Origin: an uncultured Verrucomicrobia subdivision 3 bacterium
GTDB taxonomy: Bacteria > Verrucomicrobiota > Verrucomicrobiia > Limisphaerales > UBA8199
Length of the DNA stretch: 61,193 nucleotides
Assembly: GCA_903913865.1 (NCBI GenBank)
Contig: CAIWMU010000171.1
Location: 1 to 61,193, forward strand
Direction: 5' to 3'
Shown here in pieces: positions 35,618 through 44,450 of this stretch (position 1 is its first letter; the number at the start of each line of letters is the position of its first letter). Under the pieces are notes generated by a model. That model was not told the origin of the DNA. It saw only the letters and a list, made by a program, of their open reading frames with translations, and ran no database searches. Made by a program: the position numbers and the translations under genes.

Positions 35618-37033
35618 ATGTTGGAATTGGAAAGAAAATCAGTGCTTGTGACCGGGTTGAACGCCCGGGCGTTGGCCGTTTGCAGGACGTTGGTGCGCCT
35701 TGGGGCGCGGGCGGTTGTCGTGGATTCTGCCCCGGTGGCAGCGACCAACGTCGTGGCCCGGGAATTGCGGGAGATGGGTGCGATGGTGATGGAGGGGGTG
35801 GATGCACTGCCCAAGGGGGAATTTGCCCTCGCCATATCCTGCCGGGAAGGAATTTTCAATGAGGCCATTCGGGCCGCAGGGATCGAACTGATCAGCGAGC
35901 TTGAGTTTGGCTTTCAGATCACCCGTTGTCTGGTGCTGGCGGTTGGTGGTACCAACGGAAGGGGCACAACTTCCCGGTTGATCGAGCAGGTTTTGATGGC
36001 AAACCAGCGGCGGACAACGGTTTGCGGCGAAAAGAGGCTTCCCGTGTGCACGGCGGCAGAGTCGAGCCACGAGATGGACTACCTTCTGGTCAACGCCAGT
36101 CCGTCCCAGTTGGAGAATACATGCTTTTTCAGGCCTTCGGTGGCGGTTCTTACCAATCTTGCTCCGGATGATCTGGGATGCTTTTCAAGCCGTGAGGCCT
36201 ATCTGAAGGCCTGCGCCCGGCTATTCCACAATCAACAAAGCTTTGATTGGGCCATTGTCCAGAGCGACGCTCTGGCAGGCCTTCGGGAAATCGGGGTGCC
36301 ACTGCCCGCCAAGATCATCACATTCAGCGCAACGGATTCCGAGGCGGATATCTTTCTGGACAGGGGGTTGCTGATCAGCCGGATGCCGGACTGGCCCGGC
36401 CCCTTGATGAACCTTGAGCAGTGCTCCTTGCATGGGCCGCACAACGCCGAAAATCTGATGGCCGCACTGGCTGTCGGGCGGGTGTTGAGGCTGCCGCTGG
36501 ACCGCATGGTGGACGCGTTGCAGAAGTTCGAGGCGGGCCCCCACCGGTGCAATCTGGTGGCCGAAATCAACGGAGTCCGGTATGTGGATGATTCCGCCGC
36601 GTGGAATTCCCATGCGCTGCGGCAGGCGTTGCTCACTGTGCACCCCGGTTTTGGCAGCAAACCGAACGTTATTCTCATCGCAGGCGGCCGGGAAACGGGC
36701 GGGGAATACCATGATCTGGGCCCCATTCTGGCGGGGCGCGTGAAGCAGGCTCTTTTGCTGGGCCCATCGGCTGCAAAAATGTCTGCTGCATGGAGGCTTT
36801 TTACTCCTTGCGCCGGAGCGGATTCATTGTTAGAAGCAGTGTCTGTCGCGGCAAATTCAGCTGCCCCTGGCGATGTCATTCTGTTCTCACCGGCTTGTTC
36901 AAGCGTTGACCAGTCATTGGATGACAACATTCAGGGCGTGGCTTTTTGTGCTGCGGTGAATTCATTGGACGGTGCCGCAAGGTCTCCGTCCCACAACGGT
37001 AACAACGACAAGCCCGAAAACGGTGTTGAATAA
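35618..37033 (+). CDS. murD: MurD homologue with degraded active site
   Basis: This 471-residue protein occupies the murD position and aligns with MurD along its length, but the key residues are changed by eye alignment to E. coli MurD. The P-loop reads GGTNGRGTT with Arg115 for the catalytic lysine. The ELSSFQLE block reads NASPSQLE, with Asn159 for Glu. NxxxDHxDR reads NLAPDDLGC, with Asp185 for His. The carbamoylated lysine position is Cys199. The D-S-K-A-T-N block reads D-S-A-A-W-N (325-330). The HN and PHR motifs remain (GPHNAENLMAALA, GPHRCNLVAEINGVR). MurD normally adds D-Glu to UDP-MurNAc-Ala. This copy looks catalytically weak or dead, yet the frame is intact and shows no decay. A second, active murD elsewhere would be expected. 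Confidence 0.85.
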   Translation: MLELERKSVLVTGLNARALAVCRTLVRLGARAVVVDSAPVAATNVVARELREMGAMVMEGVDALPKGEFALAISCREGIFNEAIRAAGIELISELEFGFQITRCLVLAVGGTNGRGTTSRLIEQVLMANQRRTTVCGEKRLPVCTAAESSHEMDYLLVNASPSQLENTCFFRPSVAVLTNLAPDDLGCFSSREAYLKACARLFHNQQSFDWAIVQSDALAGLREIGVPLPAKIITFSATDSEADIFLDRGLLISRMPDWPGPLMNLEQCSLHGPHNAENLMAALAVGRVLRLPLDRMVDALQKFEAGPHRCNLVAEINGVRYVDDSAAWNSHALRQALLTVHPGFGSKPNVILIAGGRETGGEYHDLGPILAGRVKQALLLGPSAAKMSAAWRLFTPCAGADSLLEAVSVAANSAAPGDVILFSPACSSVDQSLDDNIQGVAFCAAVNSLDGAARSPSHNGNNDKPENGVE

Positions 37034-37134
37034 TGAGCACCGGACTATTTAATTTAATGCGAATTGCCGCGCGCCTTGAGGGGGGTGCCGGAACGAATAA
37101 TCAATCAAACCTCACCTTAACAACCACGCCATAA
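37033..37134 (+). CDS. Possible 33-codon ORF coupled to the murD-like gene
   Basis: The murD-like stop and an ATG overlap (TAATG at 37031-37035), opening a 33-codon frame that starts MSTGLFNLMRIAARLEGG and stops 9 nt before the LysM gene. It has no known family. It may be a translated coupling peptide or chance. Confidence 0.2.
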   Translation: MSTGLFNLMRIAARLEGGAGTNNQSNLTLTTTP

Positions 37135-37143
37135 GTCCATACG

Positions 37144-37995
37144 ATGAATAATCAAACTCCATCCCAAACTCCGGAGTCGCCGCTGACCCAGAAAAGTCAG
37201 GGCCGTACCCGGGTCAAACTAGCCATTTTTTGCGTGCTCGCCATACACTGTGTGGTGCTGCTCACACTCCTGATGCAGGCAGGCTGCAAGGACAAGGAGC
37301 CCGTCGCTCCCCCTGTGGACATGACGACCACTCCGCCCCCCCAGTTTGATCCCTACTCCAGCACCAATCCTCCCAATGCCGACACCAATCGTGGGCAGGG
37401 AAGTATTGATACCAACCTGCCCCCACAGAACTACCAACCTCCGCAGGTGGATCCTGTCCCTCCCCCCCAGCCGCCGACACCGCCGGTTTCCACCGGTGGC
37501 ACGGAATACAAGATCGTGAAGGGTGACAACTTCAGCACGATCGCCAAAAAGCATGGCATTTCCGTCCGTGCGCTGAGCGAGGCCAATCCGAATGTGAATT
37601 CGTCCAAGCTGAAGATTGATCAGAAGATTCAGATTCCGGCTTCAACCAAAGCCGTGGCTCCTGCTGCGGATGCTCCGGCGCCTGCAGGGACCGCGACGCC
37701 GACAGCAACGGCTGAACCGGCCCGTGCAAGTGCCAAGGCTTACACCGTCAAGTCGGGGGATACCCTGACCAAGATCGCCCATCACTTCGGAGTCACTGTT
37801 TCCGCGATGAAAGCGGCGAATGGCCTGAAGACGGAGAAAATCAAGGTTGGGCAGGCCCTGAAAGTGCCCGCCAGGAAGGGTGGAAGTTCTGCCCCGGCAC
37901 CCGCGCCGGTCGCGCCCCTTGCAGAGCCTTCTCCGGCGCCCGTTCCCCCTGTCCCGTCAGCCGCTCCCGCTGGTGCGGCTCCGGCTCGTCCCTGA
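37144..37995 (+). CDS. LysM-domain membrane-anchored protein
   Basis: This 283-residue protein has a cytoplasmic N terminus of about 24 residues, a hydrophobic segment (about 25-43, LAIFCVLAIHCVVLLTLLM) ending near AGC, then a Pro-rich linker. Two LysM domains follow: EYKIVKGDNFSTIAKKHG and the region after it (about 119-162), and AYTVKSGDTLTKIAHHFG onwards (about 198-242). The tail is Ala/Pro-rich. LysM domains bind peptidoglycan glycan chains. Its position between the murD and ftsW homologues is typical of Verrucomicrobiota as far as I recall. The likely role is to tether or localise something at the septal wall. The Cys after the hydrophobic segment could be lipidated. Confidence 0.88.
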   Translation: MNNQTPSQTPESPLTQKSQGRTRVKLAIFCVLAIHCVVLLTLLMQAGCKDKEPVAPPVDMTTTPPPQFDPYSSTNPPNADTNRGQGSIDTNLPPQNYQPPQVDPVPPPQPPTPPVSTGGTEYKIVKGDNFSTIAKKHGISVRALSEANPNVNSSKLKIDQKIQIPASTKAVAPAADAPAPAGTATPTATAEPARASAKAYTVKSGDTLTKIAHHFGVTVSAMKAANGLKTEKIKVGQALKVPARKGGSSAPAPAPVAPLAEPSPAPVPPVPSAAPAGAAPARP

Positions 37996-38060
37996 TCAGG
38001 TCAGGTGGTGAAGCAACGATTGCACATGTGAACAGGGCAGGGTTGATAAGTGGATTGCAG

Positions 38061-38094
38061 GGATGTCCCGGGCTGTTTAATGCCCGGGACATCC
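38061..38094. repeat. Perfect 13-bp hairpin upstream of ftsW
   Basis: GGATGTCCCGGGC (38061-38073) and GCCCGGGACATCC (38082-38094) form a perfect 13-bp stem with an 8-nt loop. It lies 65 nt after the LysM stop and 45 nt before the ftsW ATG. No T-run follows on either strand, so it is not a standard terminator. It could be an mRNA stability or attenuation element, or an operator. Confidence 0.75.
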
Positions 38095-38139
38095 TCTGCC
38101 GGGTGTCCGGTCCAACGGTTTTGTTCGTGGTGTGAAGAT

Positions 38140-39264
38140 ATGAAGATCGCGGTTACAGCCCTGATGTTCTGTGTGGCGTCCCTGCTTTCGCTGGGCATGG
38201 TCATCCTCTACAGCGCCACGATGATGGGCACCTCCCGGCTGATCATCATGCAGTTGATCTGGGCCGGTATCGGCCTTGTGGCCTGCATCATCCTTGCAGC
38301 CATGGATGAGAGGCATTTGAAGAAGCTGGCCATTCCCCTCCTGATAGGTTCCACGATTCTTCTGGGGTTGGTATTTCTGCCCGGGGTCGGGGGATGGACC
38401 AACGGCGCACGGCGCTGGCTGCACTTTGGAGGGGTGAACGTCCAGCCATCCGAACTGGCAAAAATTTCACTCATTCTGGCGGTGGCCTGGTATGGAGACC
38501 GCTACCATCGGCACATGCCGACGTTCCTGCGGGGATTAGCCGTGCCTGGAGTTTTCATTGGCGGGGTGATCGGCCTGATTTTTGTGGAGCCGGATCGGGG
38601 CACATCGATCCTCATGGCTCTGGTGTGCGGAACAATGCTTCTCGTGGGGGGGGTCCGCTGGCGGTTTGTTGTGCCATTTGCCCTCCTTGCCCTCGTTGGG
38701 CTGGCGGCAACTCTGATGCACGATCAGATGAGGCTGACGCGCATCGCCGGATGGCTTGATCCGGAGGCGCACAAGAACGGTGTCGGTTTCCAAGCCTATC
38801 AAGGCATGCTGGCCCTCGGCTCGGGTGGTTTGTCCGGGCTGGGCTTGGGGAACGGAAGACAGAAGCTCGGTTTCATACCTGAGCACCATACGGATTTTAT
38901 TCTTGCTGTTGTGGGTGAGGAGTTGGGGCTGATCGCAACGTTGCTGGTGGTTGCTGCCTACGTGGTGATCATCCTTTGTGGCCTATACATTACAATGCGG
39001 TCCCACACTCCGTTCGGGCTGATTTTGGGGACGGGGCTGACCTTTTTGATCGGATTTCAGGCATTCATCAACATTGGGGTTGTGACGAGCACCCTGCCCA
39101 ACAAGGGGTTGCCACTTCCATTTGTGAGTTACGGGGGATCGAGCCTCCTGATGATGCTTGCGGCCGTGGGTCTTCTGCTGGGTCTCGCACGACAGTCCCG
39201 GGCACCGGAAGCCGTGCGGGAGGATCACTCCGGCTCGGATGTGTTTGCTCCTCAACTGTCATGA
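38140..39264 (+). CDS. ftsW: Septal peptidoglycan polymerase FtsW
   Basis: SEDS-family glycosyltransferase of 374 residues with about ten transmembrane helices. It polymerises lipid II with FtsI. Family blocks are VILYSATMMG, GARRWLHFGGVNVQPSELAK, FVEPDRGTSILM, PEHHTDFILAVVGEELGL and NKGLPLPFVSYGGSSLL. I chose the ATG at 38140; a longer in-frame start would translate the hairpin at 38061-38094. The TGA overlaps the murG ATG (ATGA). Confidence 0.95.
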   Translation: MKIAVTALMFCVASLLSLGMVILYSATMMGTSRLIIMQLIWAGIGLVACIILAAMDERHLKKLAIPLLIGSTILLGLVFLPGVGGWTNGARRWLHFGGVNVQPSELAKISLILAVAWYGDRYHRHMPTFLRGLAVPGVFIGGVIGLIFVEPDRGTSILMALVCGTMLLVGGVRWRFVVPFALLALVGLAATLMHDQMRLTRIAGWLDPEAHKNGVGFQAYQGMLALGSGGLSGLGLGNGRQKLGFIPEHHTDFILAVVGEELGLIATLLVVAAYVVIILCGLYITMRSHTPFGLILGTGLTFLIGFQAFINIGVVTSTLPNKGLPLPFVSYGGSSLLMMLAAVGLLLGLARQSRAPEAVREDHSGSDVFAPQLS

Positions 39265-40430
39265 TGCAAACCAGCAAACATCTCGTGGCGATTGCCTGTG
39301 GTGGCACAGGCGGGCACCTGTTTCCCGGACTTGCTGTCGGGGTTCAGCTGCAGCGGCGCGGCTGTGATGTGATGCTGATGGTGTCCCCGAAGGAAGTGGA
39401 CCAGATTGCGGCCAGGGAGGCTGTGGGAATGGAACTTGTGACCCTTCCCGCCATCGGTTTGGTGCGCGGGGGCGGGTTTGCTTTTGCCCGTGGGTTTGCC
39501 CGTTCCTATCGTTCCGCGTGCCGGGCTTTTAAGGGACGTCCGTTGAAGGCGGTTCTTGCGATGGGCGGATTTACCAGTGCCGCTCCTCTGGTTGCCGGGC
39601 GGTTGCGTGGGACCGCTTGTTTTCTGCATGAGTCAAACACCATACCCGGCAGGGCAAACCGGTGGCTTTCCCGGCTGGTGCAGGGGGCGTTTGTAGGATT
39701 TCCGCAGGCGGGTCGGTTGCTCCACGCCCGCCAGGTGGTGGCTTCGGGAACTCCTGTGAGGCCACAGTTCCAGCCTGTTTCGGCGGGGGAATGCCGGCGG
39801 GAACTCGGGTTGGATCCTGCCCGTCCGGTGGTTCTGGTGGTGGGGGGAAGCCAGGGAGCCTCCGGGGTGAACAATCTGGTGATGGAGTCACTGCCGGAGT
39901 TGGTTCGTCTTCATCCCGAGTTGCAGTTTTTGCACCTGACGGGAAGTCAGGACCGGGACCGGGTTGCGGGGGGCTATCAGCGCCATTCCGCGCGTGCGGT
40001 GGTGCATCCTTTTCTGGCGGGAATGCATGTGGCCCTTGGGGCTGCGAGCGTGGCGGTCAGCCGGGCAGGGGCATCCTCGATGGCTGAAATCGCCGCGATG
40101 CAGGTTCCGGCGATTCTGGTGCCCTATCCGGCTGCCACAGACAATCACCAATTGCACAACGCGCGGGCTTTTGAAAGCACCGGGGCTGCCCGGACGATTG
40201 AGCAGGGGGCTGCTTCAGGGCCTTTGCTGGCCAACTGGATTTGGGAACTGATCGAGGACGGAGAGGCCCGGACCCGGATGCAGACTGCGCTCGGCAGATG
40301 GCATCGGGCCGAGGCGGCGGAGTTGATTGCGGAAGGAATTTTGGGCCGTGAAAATCCCGGTGTTTGTCAGCCCTCAGAGGGGGCGTCAAGTTCCGGAGCC
40401 GGGCGAACCTGCGTGACGATCTCCGCATGA
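39261..40430 (+). CDS. murG: Lipid II synthase (GlcNAc transferase) MurG
   Basis: MurG adds GlcNAc to lipid I at the inner membrane face. GGTGGHLFPGLAV, the HESNTIPGRANR block, VVGGSQGAS and SRAGASSMAEIAAMQVPAIL are the family motifs. At 389 residues it carries about 27 extra C-terminal residues (ENPGVCQPSEGASSSGAGRT onwards) that look unlike MurG. murB begins at the overlapping ATGA. In many bacteria murC stands here between murG and murB; it is missing. Confidence 0.93.
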   Translation: MMQTSKHLVAIACGGTGGHLFPGLAVGVQLQRRGCDVMLMVSPKEVDQIAAREAVGMELVTLPAIGLVRGGGFAFARGFARSYRSACRAFKGRPLKAVLAMGGFTSAAPLVAGRLRGTACFLHESNTIPGRANRWLSRLVQGAFVGFPQAGRLLHARQVVASGTPVRPQFQPVSAGECRRELGLDPARPVVLVVGGSQGASGVNNLVMESLPELVRLHPELQFLHLTGSQDRDRVAGGYQRHSARAVVHPFLAGMHVALGAASVAVSRAGASSMAEIAAMQVPAILVPYPAATDNHQLHNARAFESTGAARTIEQGAASGPLLANWIWELIEDGEARTRMQTALGRWHRAEAAELIAEGILGRENPGVCQPSEGASSSGAGRTCVTISA

Positions 40431-41347
40431 GCACCATTCCCACAGAGACCAATTTGGACAAGCTGGGAGTGAGACTCTCGGCGGGGAGTGTTGTCCGGAC
40501 AGGAGAGCCTCTGGCCCGGCATACCACCCTGCGGGTGGGTGGTCCTGCCGAACTGTATGTGGAACCGGCTCTGGAATCGGATCTGGCCGAGACGCTCCGC
40601 TACTGCGTTGAGACGGCACAGCCGTTTTTCCTGCTGGGGCGTGGTTCCAACCTGCTTGTGCGGGATGGCGGAGTGCGCGGAGTGGTGATCTGCCTGAGCC
40701 GGCCCCACTTCAGCAGGGTGGAGGTGGTGGATGGCGGGCTCCAATGTGGTGCCGGTGCCCGTTTGAAGCGGGTGGCAGCAGTGGCACGCCAGGAGGGAAT
40801 GGCCGGATTTGAGTTTTTGGAGGGGATTCCCGGCAGCATTGGCGGCGCGCTGAGGATGAATGCGGGTGCGATGGGATGGGCTGCGTTTGATCTGGTGGCG
40901 CGGGTGAGGATCATGGAGACGTCCGGGGATGTTGTGGAACTGGACCGCTCGGAGATGGATGTCGCCTACCGGAGTTGCGCCAGTTTGAAGGGACGCGTTG
41001 TCCTTTCGGTGCTATTGCGGGGGGAAGCCGGGGATCCGGAGAAGATCGCAAGCCGGATGCGGGAGTTCGAAGCGAAGCGGAAGTCATCACAGCCGACCGC
41101 GCCCAGTGCAGGGTGCATGTTCAAGAATCCCGCCACCGTTCCTGCGGGGCGGTTGATTGATGAACTCGGTCTGAAGGGGACCTGCGTGGGGGCCGCGCGG
41201 GTCTCTGAAAAGCATGGAAATTTTCTGGTGAACGACGGTGGGGCTACGGCTGCGGATGTGCTCGGGCTCATCGAACTGATCCGGGATAGGGCACGCCGTG
41301 AGCGTGGGATTGAACTTGAAACGGAAGTTCAGATAATTGGCCAATGA
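40427..41347 (+). CDS. murB: UDP-N-acetylenolpyruvoylglucosamine reductase
   Basis: FAD-dependent reductase making UDP-MurNAc. Family blocks are HTTLRVGGPAELYVEP, GRGSNLLVRDGGVRGVVI, GIPGSIGGALRMNAGAMG and AGCMFKNP; the proton-donor position is Cys, seen in some MurB. VSEKHGNFLVNDGGATA marks the type II subfamily. Length 306 residues from the ATG at 40427. It overlaps murG and ddl by 4 nt each. Confidence 0.95.
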   Translation: MSTIPTETNLDKLGVRLSAGSVVRTGEPLARHTTLRVGGPAELYVEPALESDLAETLRYCVETAQPFFLLGRGSNLLVRDGGVRGVVICLSRPHFSRVEVVDGGLQCGAGARLKRVAAVARQEGMAGFEFLEGIPGSIGGALRMNAGAMGWAAFDLVARVRIMETSGDVVELDRSEMDVAYRSCASLKGRVVLSVLLRGEAGDPEKIASRMREFEAKRKSSQPTAPSAGCMFKNPATVPAGRLIDELGLKGTCVGAARVSEKHGNFLVNDGGATAADVLGLIELIRDRARRERGIELETEVQIIGQ

Positions 41348-42258
41348 TCCTTAAACGCAAACATCATATCACAGTCATGCTTGGGGGCCCCAGCGCGGAG
41401 CGCGAGGTGTCGCTCCGGTCCGGTGCCGCAGTGGCCAGGGCGCTGCGCGCCGTGGGGCATGAGGTGAGCGAACTCGATCCGAACCCCCGGGGGTGGGAAC
41501 TTGCCGCCGGAACGGAGGTCGTGTTTTTGGCCCTCCACGGCACCTATGGCGAGGATGGGACCGTGCAAAAGCGTCTGGAGGAGTTGGGGATGAAATATAC
41601 CGGCTGCGGCACGGAGGCGAGCCGTGTGGGTTTCGACAAACATCTGACAAAACAGCGGATGATTGCAGCCGGGGTGCCCACCCCCAGATCGGTCCTGGTG
41701 GAATCCATTGCCGCAAGCTGGCCGATGGGCTGGAATCCGCCCGTGGTGCTGAAGCCGGTGAGGCAGGGGTCCAGCGTGGGACTTCAATTTGTGGACCGGG
41801 TGGCAGACTGGAGCCGGGCGGTGACGGAGGCGATGCGCTACGATGATCAGTTGCTGGTCGAGGAGCGCATCTGTGGAAAGGAAACCACCGTGGGCATTCT
41901 GGGTGGACGCCCCCTCCCGCTGGTTGAGGTGCGTCCCCGCACCGGCGTTTACGATTACGAGAACAAGTATACCCCGGGATCGACGGAATACCTCTGTCCG
42001 GCCCCGCTCCCGGAGGCTGTGACGGTAAGGGTGCAGGAGGCTGCCCTGGCGGCCTTCAATTCGATTGGCGGGCGGGATTACGGCCGGGTGGATGTGATGA
42101 TCAACGCTGCCGGGGATCCGTTTGTGCTGGAGATCAATACCCTGCCGGGGATGACGGAGACGAGCCTGTTGCCCAAGGCGGCGGCGGCGGCAGGCATTGG
42201 ATACGCGGACCTTTGCGAATTGATGGTGGAACTTGCGCTAAAGAGGGAAGGCATTTGA
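41344..42258 (+). CDS. ddl: D-alanine-D-alanine ligase
   Basis: ATP-grasp enzyme of 304 residues making D-Ala-D-Ala for MurF. Blocks present are VMLGGPSAEREVSLRSG, LALHGTYGEDGTVQKRLEEL, PVVLKPVRQGSSVGLQFV and FVLEINTLPGMTETSLLPKA. Its ATG overlaps the murB TGA. Confidence 0.95.
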   Translation: MILKRKHHITVMLGGPSAEREVSLRSGAAVARALRAVGHEVSELDPNPRGWELAAGTEVVFLALHGTYGEDGTVQKRLEELGMKYTGCGTEASRVGFDKHLTKQRMIAAGVPTPRSVLVESIAASWPMGWNPPVVLKPVRQGSSVGLQFVDRVADWSRAVTEAMRYDDQLLVEERICGKETTVGILGGRPLPLVEVRPRTGVYDYENKYTPGSTEYLCPAPLPEAVTVRVQEAALAAFNSIGGRDYGRVDVMINAAGDPFVLEINTLPGMTETSLLPKAAAAAGIGYADLCELMVELALKREGI

Positions 42259-42264
42259 GAAGCA

Positions 42265-43230
42265 ATGTTGTGGTTTGGAACTAAAACGAAGAATCGCAGG
42301 TTTTCCCGGGGGCATGTCCTCGATGTGAAGCTGCGGAGTGGGCAGGTGCGCTCCACGCGGATGCGTTTCGTGGCACTCTGCCTTGGGGGGCTTTTTGCCA
42401 CGGTGGCCGGGGCCTACGGGCTCTGGATGACAGGGGAATACGCTCTGCGCGAGCTGGTTTATCGCAATCAGGCTTTTGAGATTCGCGAGGTGGATGTGCA
42501 GACCGACGGGATCCTTGCCATCGACCATTTGCGCCGTCGCTGCGACGTGAAGGAGGGGGAGAATTTGATGGCATTGGACCTGTCCCGTGTGAAACGGGAA
42601 CTCGAGTTGATGCCGGTTGTGGAAACGGCATCGGTTGAGCGGATTCTTCCGCACACGCTCCGGATTCAGGTGACCGAGCGTGAGCCCTTGGTCCAGGTCG
42701 TCGTGCCGCGGCCCAGACAGGGAGGCGGGGTGGGGCTTGTTTCCTATCATCTGGATGCCGAGGGGAACGCCATGCTTCCGCTGGAACCGAACCAGCGCAC
42801 CATCTCCGCCGCGCAATCCGGGGAGGCGCAACTACCGACGCTCTCGGGGCTGAATGCGGCCGAATTACAGGCCGGGCGGCGGTTGACCTGTCCGCAGGTG
42901 CAGGCTGCCCTCAGATTGGTGACAGCTTTTGAGCAGTCCCCCATGGCCGGGGTGGTGGAGTTGAAGCGGATTGATCTTTCCGCCGCAGATGTTCTGCACG
43001 CCACAACCGCCGAGGGCGGGGAGGTCATTTTTGGGAATATAAACCCGGAATTGCAGCTGCGCCGCTGGCGGGAGATTCACGATGCGGGGCTCCGCATGAA
43101 CAAGGCGGTTGCAGCGGTCGATCTGGCGGTCAGCAACAGCATCCCGGTGCGATGGCAGGAGGCAACGAACTCCCTGCCGGTCACACCAAAAATTCGGAAA
43201 ACAACCCGCAACAGGAAAAAGAATGTTTGA
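42265..43230 (+). CDS. ftsQ: Division protein FtsQ, POTRA domain
   Basis: This 321-residue protein has a short cytoplasmic part and one membrane helix (about residues 35-57, VALCLGGLFATVAGAYGLW). A POTRA domain follows (FEIREVDVQTDGILAIDHLR) and an FtsQ beta domain (MPVVETASVERILPHTLRIQ). FtsQ links FtsL/FtsB to the rest of the divisome. It overlaps the ftsA start by 8 nt. Sequence conservation is low outside POTRA, so the name also rests on the ddl-ftsQ-ftsA order. Confidence 0.88.
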   Translation: MLWFGTKTKNRRFSRGHVLDVKLRSGQVRSTRMRFVALCLGGLFATVAGAYGLWMTGEYALRELVYRNQAFEIREVDVQTDGILAIDHLRRRCDVKEGENLMALDLSRVKRELELMPVVETASVERILPHTLRIQVTEREPLVQVVVPRPRQGGGVGLVSYHLDAEGNAMLPLEPNQRTISAAQSGEAQLPTLSGLNAAELQAGRRLTCPQVQAALRLVTAFEQSPMAGVVELKRIDLSAADVLHATTAEGGEVIFGNINPELQLRRWREIHDAGLRMNKAVAAVDLAVSNSIPVRWQEATNSLPVTPKIRKTTRNRKKNV

Positions 43231-44440
43231 TCCAACATCAATCATAGTGGGCTTGGAAGTCGGCACCAGCAAGGTGTGTGCGGCCGTCGGAGACGTGAGT
43301 CGGCAGGATGGAGCGTTGTCCATCATTGGCCTGGGGCAGTCTCCCTCCCGGGGGGTGAAAAAGGGGGAGATCATCGATGCCGAAGCGGCGGAGGAATGCA
43401 TTCGCAAAGCCATTGCCGAAGCGGAGAAGATGGCGGATGTCGAGATCCGGAATGTCTATCTGGGGGTGACAGGGGGGCACATGCGTGGCTTCAACAATCG
43501 CGGGGTGCATCCCATTGTTTCGGCCGACCGGGAGATTGCCGATGAGGATGTGAAAGCTGCCATCAAGAACGCGAAGGCGATCAATGTGCCGGCCCAGAAT
43601 CAGGTCATCTGTGCGATCCGCCAGCACTTTACAGTGGAGGGTCAGGATGGGATCACCAATCCCGTGGGCATGCTGGGATCCCGGCTGGAGGTGGATGTGC
43701 ATGTGCTGCACGGGAACCTGAACCGCCTGCAGAATGCAATCCGCACCGTCAAGGGGTTGCAACTGGAGGTGGATGACATTGTGTTCAACGGTCTGGCTTC
43801 GTCTCTTGCGGTGCTCCATAGTGACCAGAAGGAGATGGGTTCTCTGGTGATAGACATGGGTGCCGGCACAACTGAATTTGTCCTTTATGCCAACGGGATC
43901 ATCAAGCATACAGGGATCCTGGCTGTCGGCGGATGCCATGTCACAAACGACCTTGCCTACGGTCTGAAGCTCCGCACAAGCCGTGCTGAGAAAGTGAAGC
44001 TCGATCACGGATCCGCCATGGTGGATGAGGATGCCAAGGGGCACTCGGTCACCATTGACGAACTGGGAACTGATTCGCGGAGCCTTAATCTTGAACATCT
44101 GCGGATGATCATGTCAGCCCGTTTGGAGGAGATTTTTCAACTCATTCGTCAGGAACTTGCGCAGGCGGATGTGCTGAAGTTTCTGCGCGCCGGTGTGTTT
44201 CTTTGCGGTGGAGGATCCCGTATTCCGAAGATCACCCAACTGGCGGAGCGGGTCTTCTGCATGCCCGTCTCTGTGACAAAAACCAATTCGATCAGCGGCC
44301 TCAGCACAACGCTCGACCAACCCGAATTTGCCACTGCCATCGGGCTGGTGAAATACGGCAGTTTCCAGGTCCGGCGCAGGCCGGTGGCCCCGCTTCCCCG
44401 GATTCAGGATTTGATTGGGACTCTCTTCAAACGCAGATAA
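43223..44440 (+). CDS. ftsA: Division protein FtsA
   Basis: Actin-fold protein of 405 residues that ties FtsZ to the membrane. The phosphate loops IIVGLEVGTSKVCAAVGD and VIDMGAGTTEFVLY, the 1C domain (VRNVYLGVTGGHMRGFNN-like region near residues 75-95) and LCGGGSRIPKITQLAE are present. The C-terminal end PRIQDLIGTLFKRR could form the amphipathic membrane helix. I chose the ATG at 43223, preceded by AGGAAAAAGA; the longer in-frame start runs through ftsQ in another frame. Confidence 0.92.
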   Translation: MFDPTSIIVGLEVGTSKVCAAVGDVSRQDGALSIIGLGQSPSRGVKKGEIIDAEAAEECIRKAIAEAEKMADVEIRNVYLGVTGGHMRGFNNRGVHPIVSADREIADEDVKAAIKNAKAINVPAQNQVICAIRQHFTVEGQDGITNPVGMLGSRLEVDVHVLHGNLNRLQNAIRTVKGLQLEVDDIVFNGLASSLAVLHSDQKEMGSLVIDMGAGTTEFVLYANGIIKHTGILAVGGCHVTNDLAYGLKLRTSRAEKVKLDHGSAMVDEDAKGHSVTIDELGTDSRSLNLEHLRMIMSARLEEIFQLIRQELAQADVLKFLRAGVFLCGGGSRIPKITQLAERVFCMPVSVTKTNSISGLSTTLDQPEFATAIGLVKYGSFQVRRRPVAPLPRIQDLIGTLFKRR

Positions 44441-44450
44441 GCCTTCGCAA

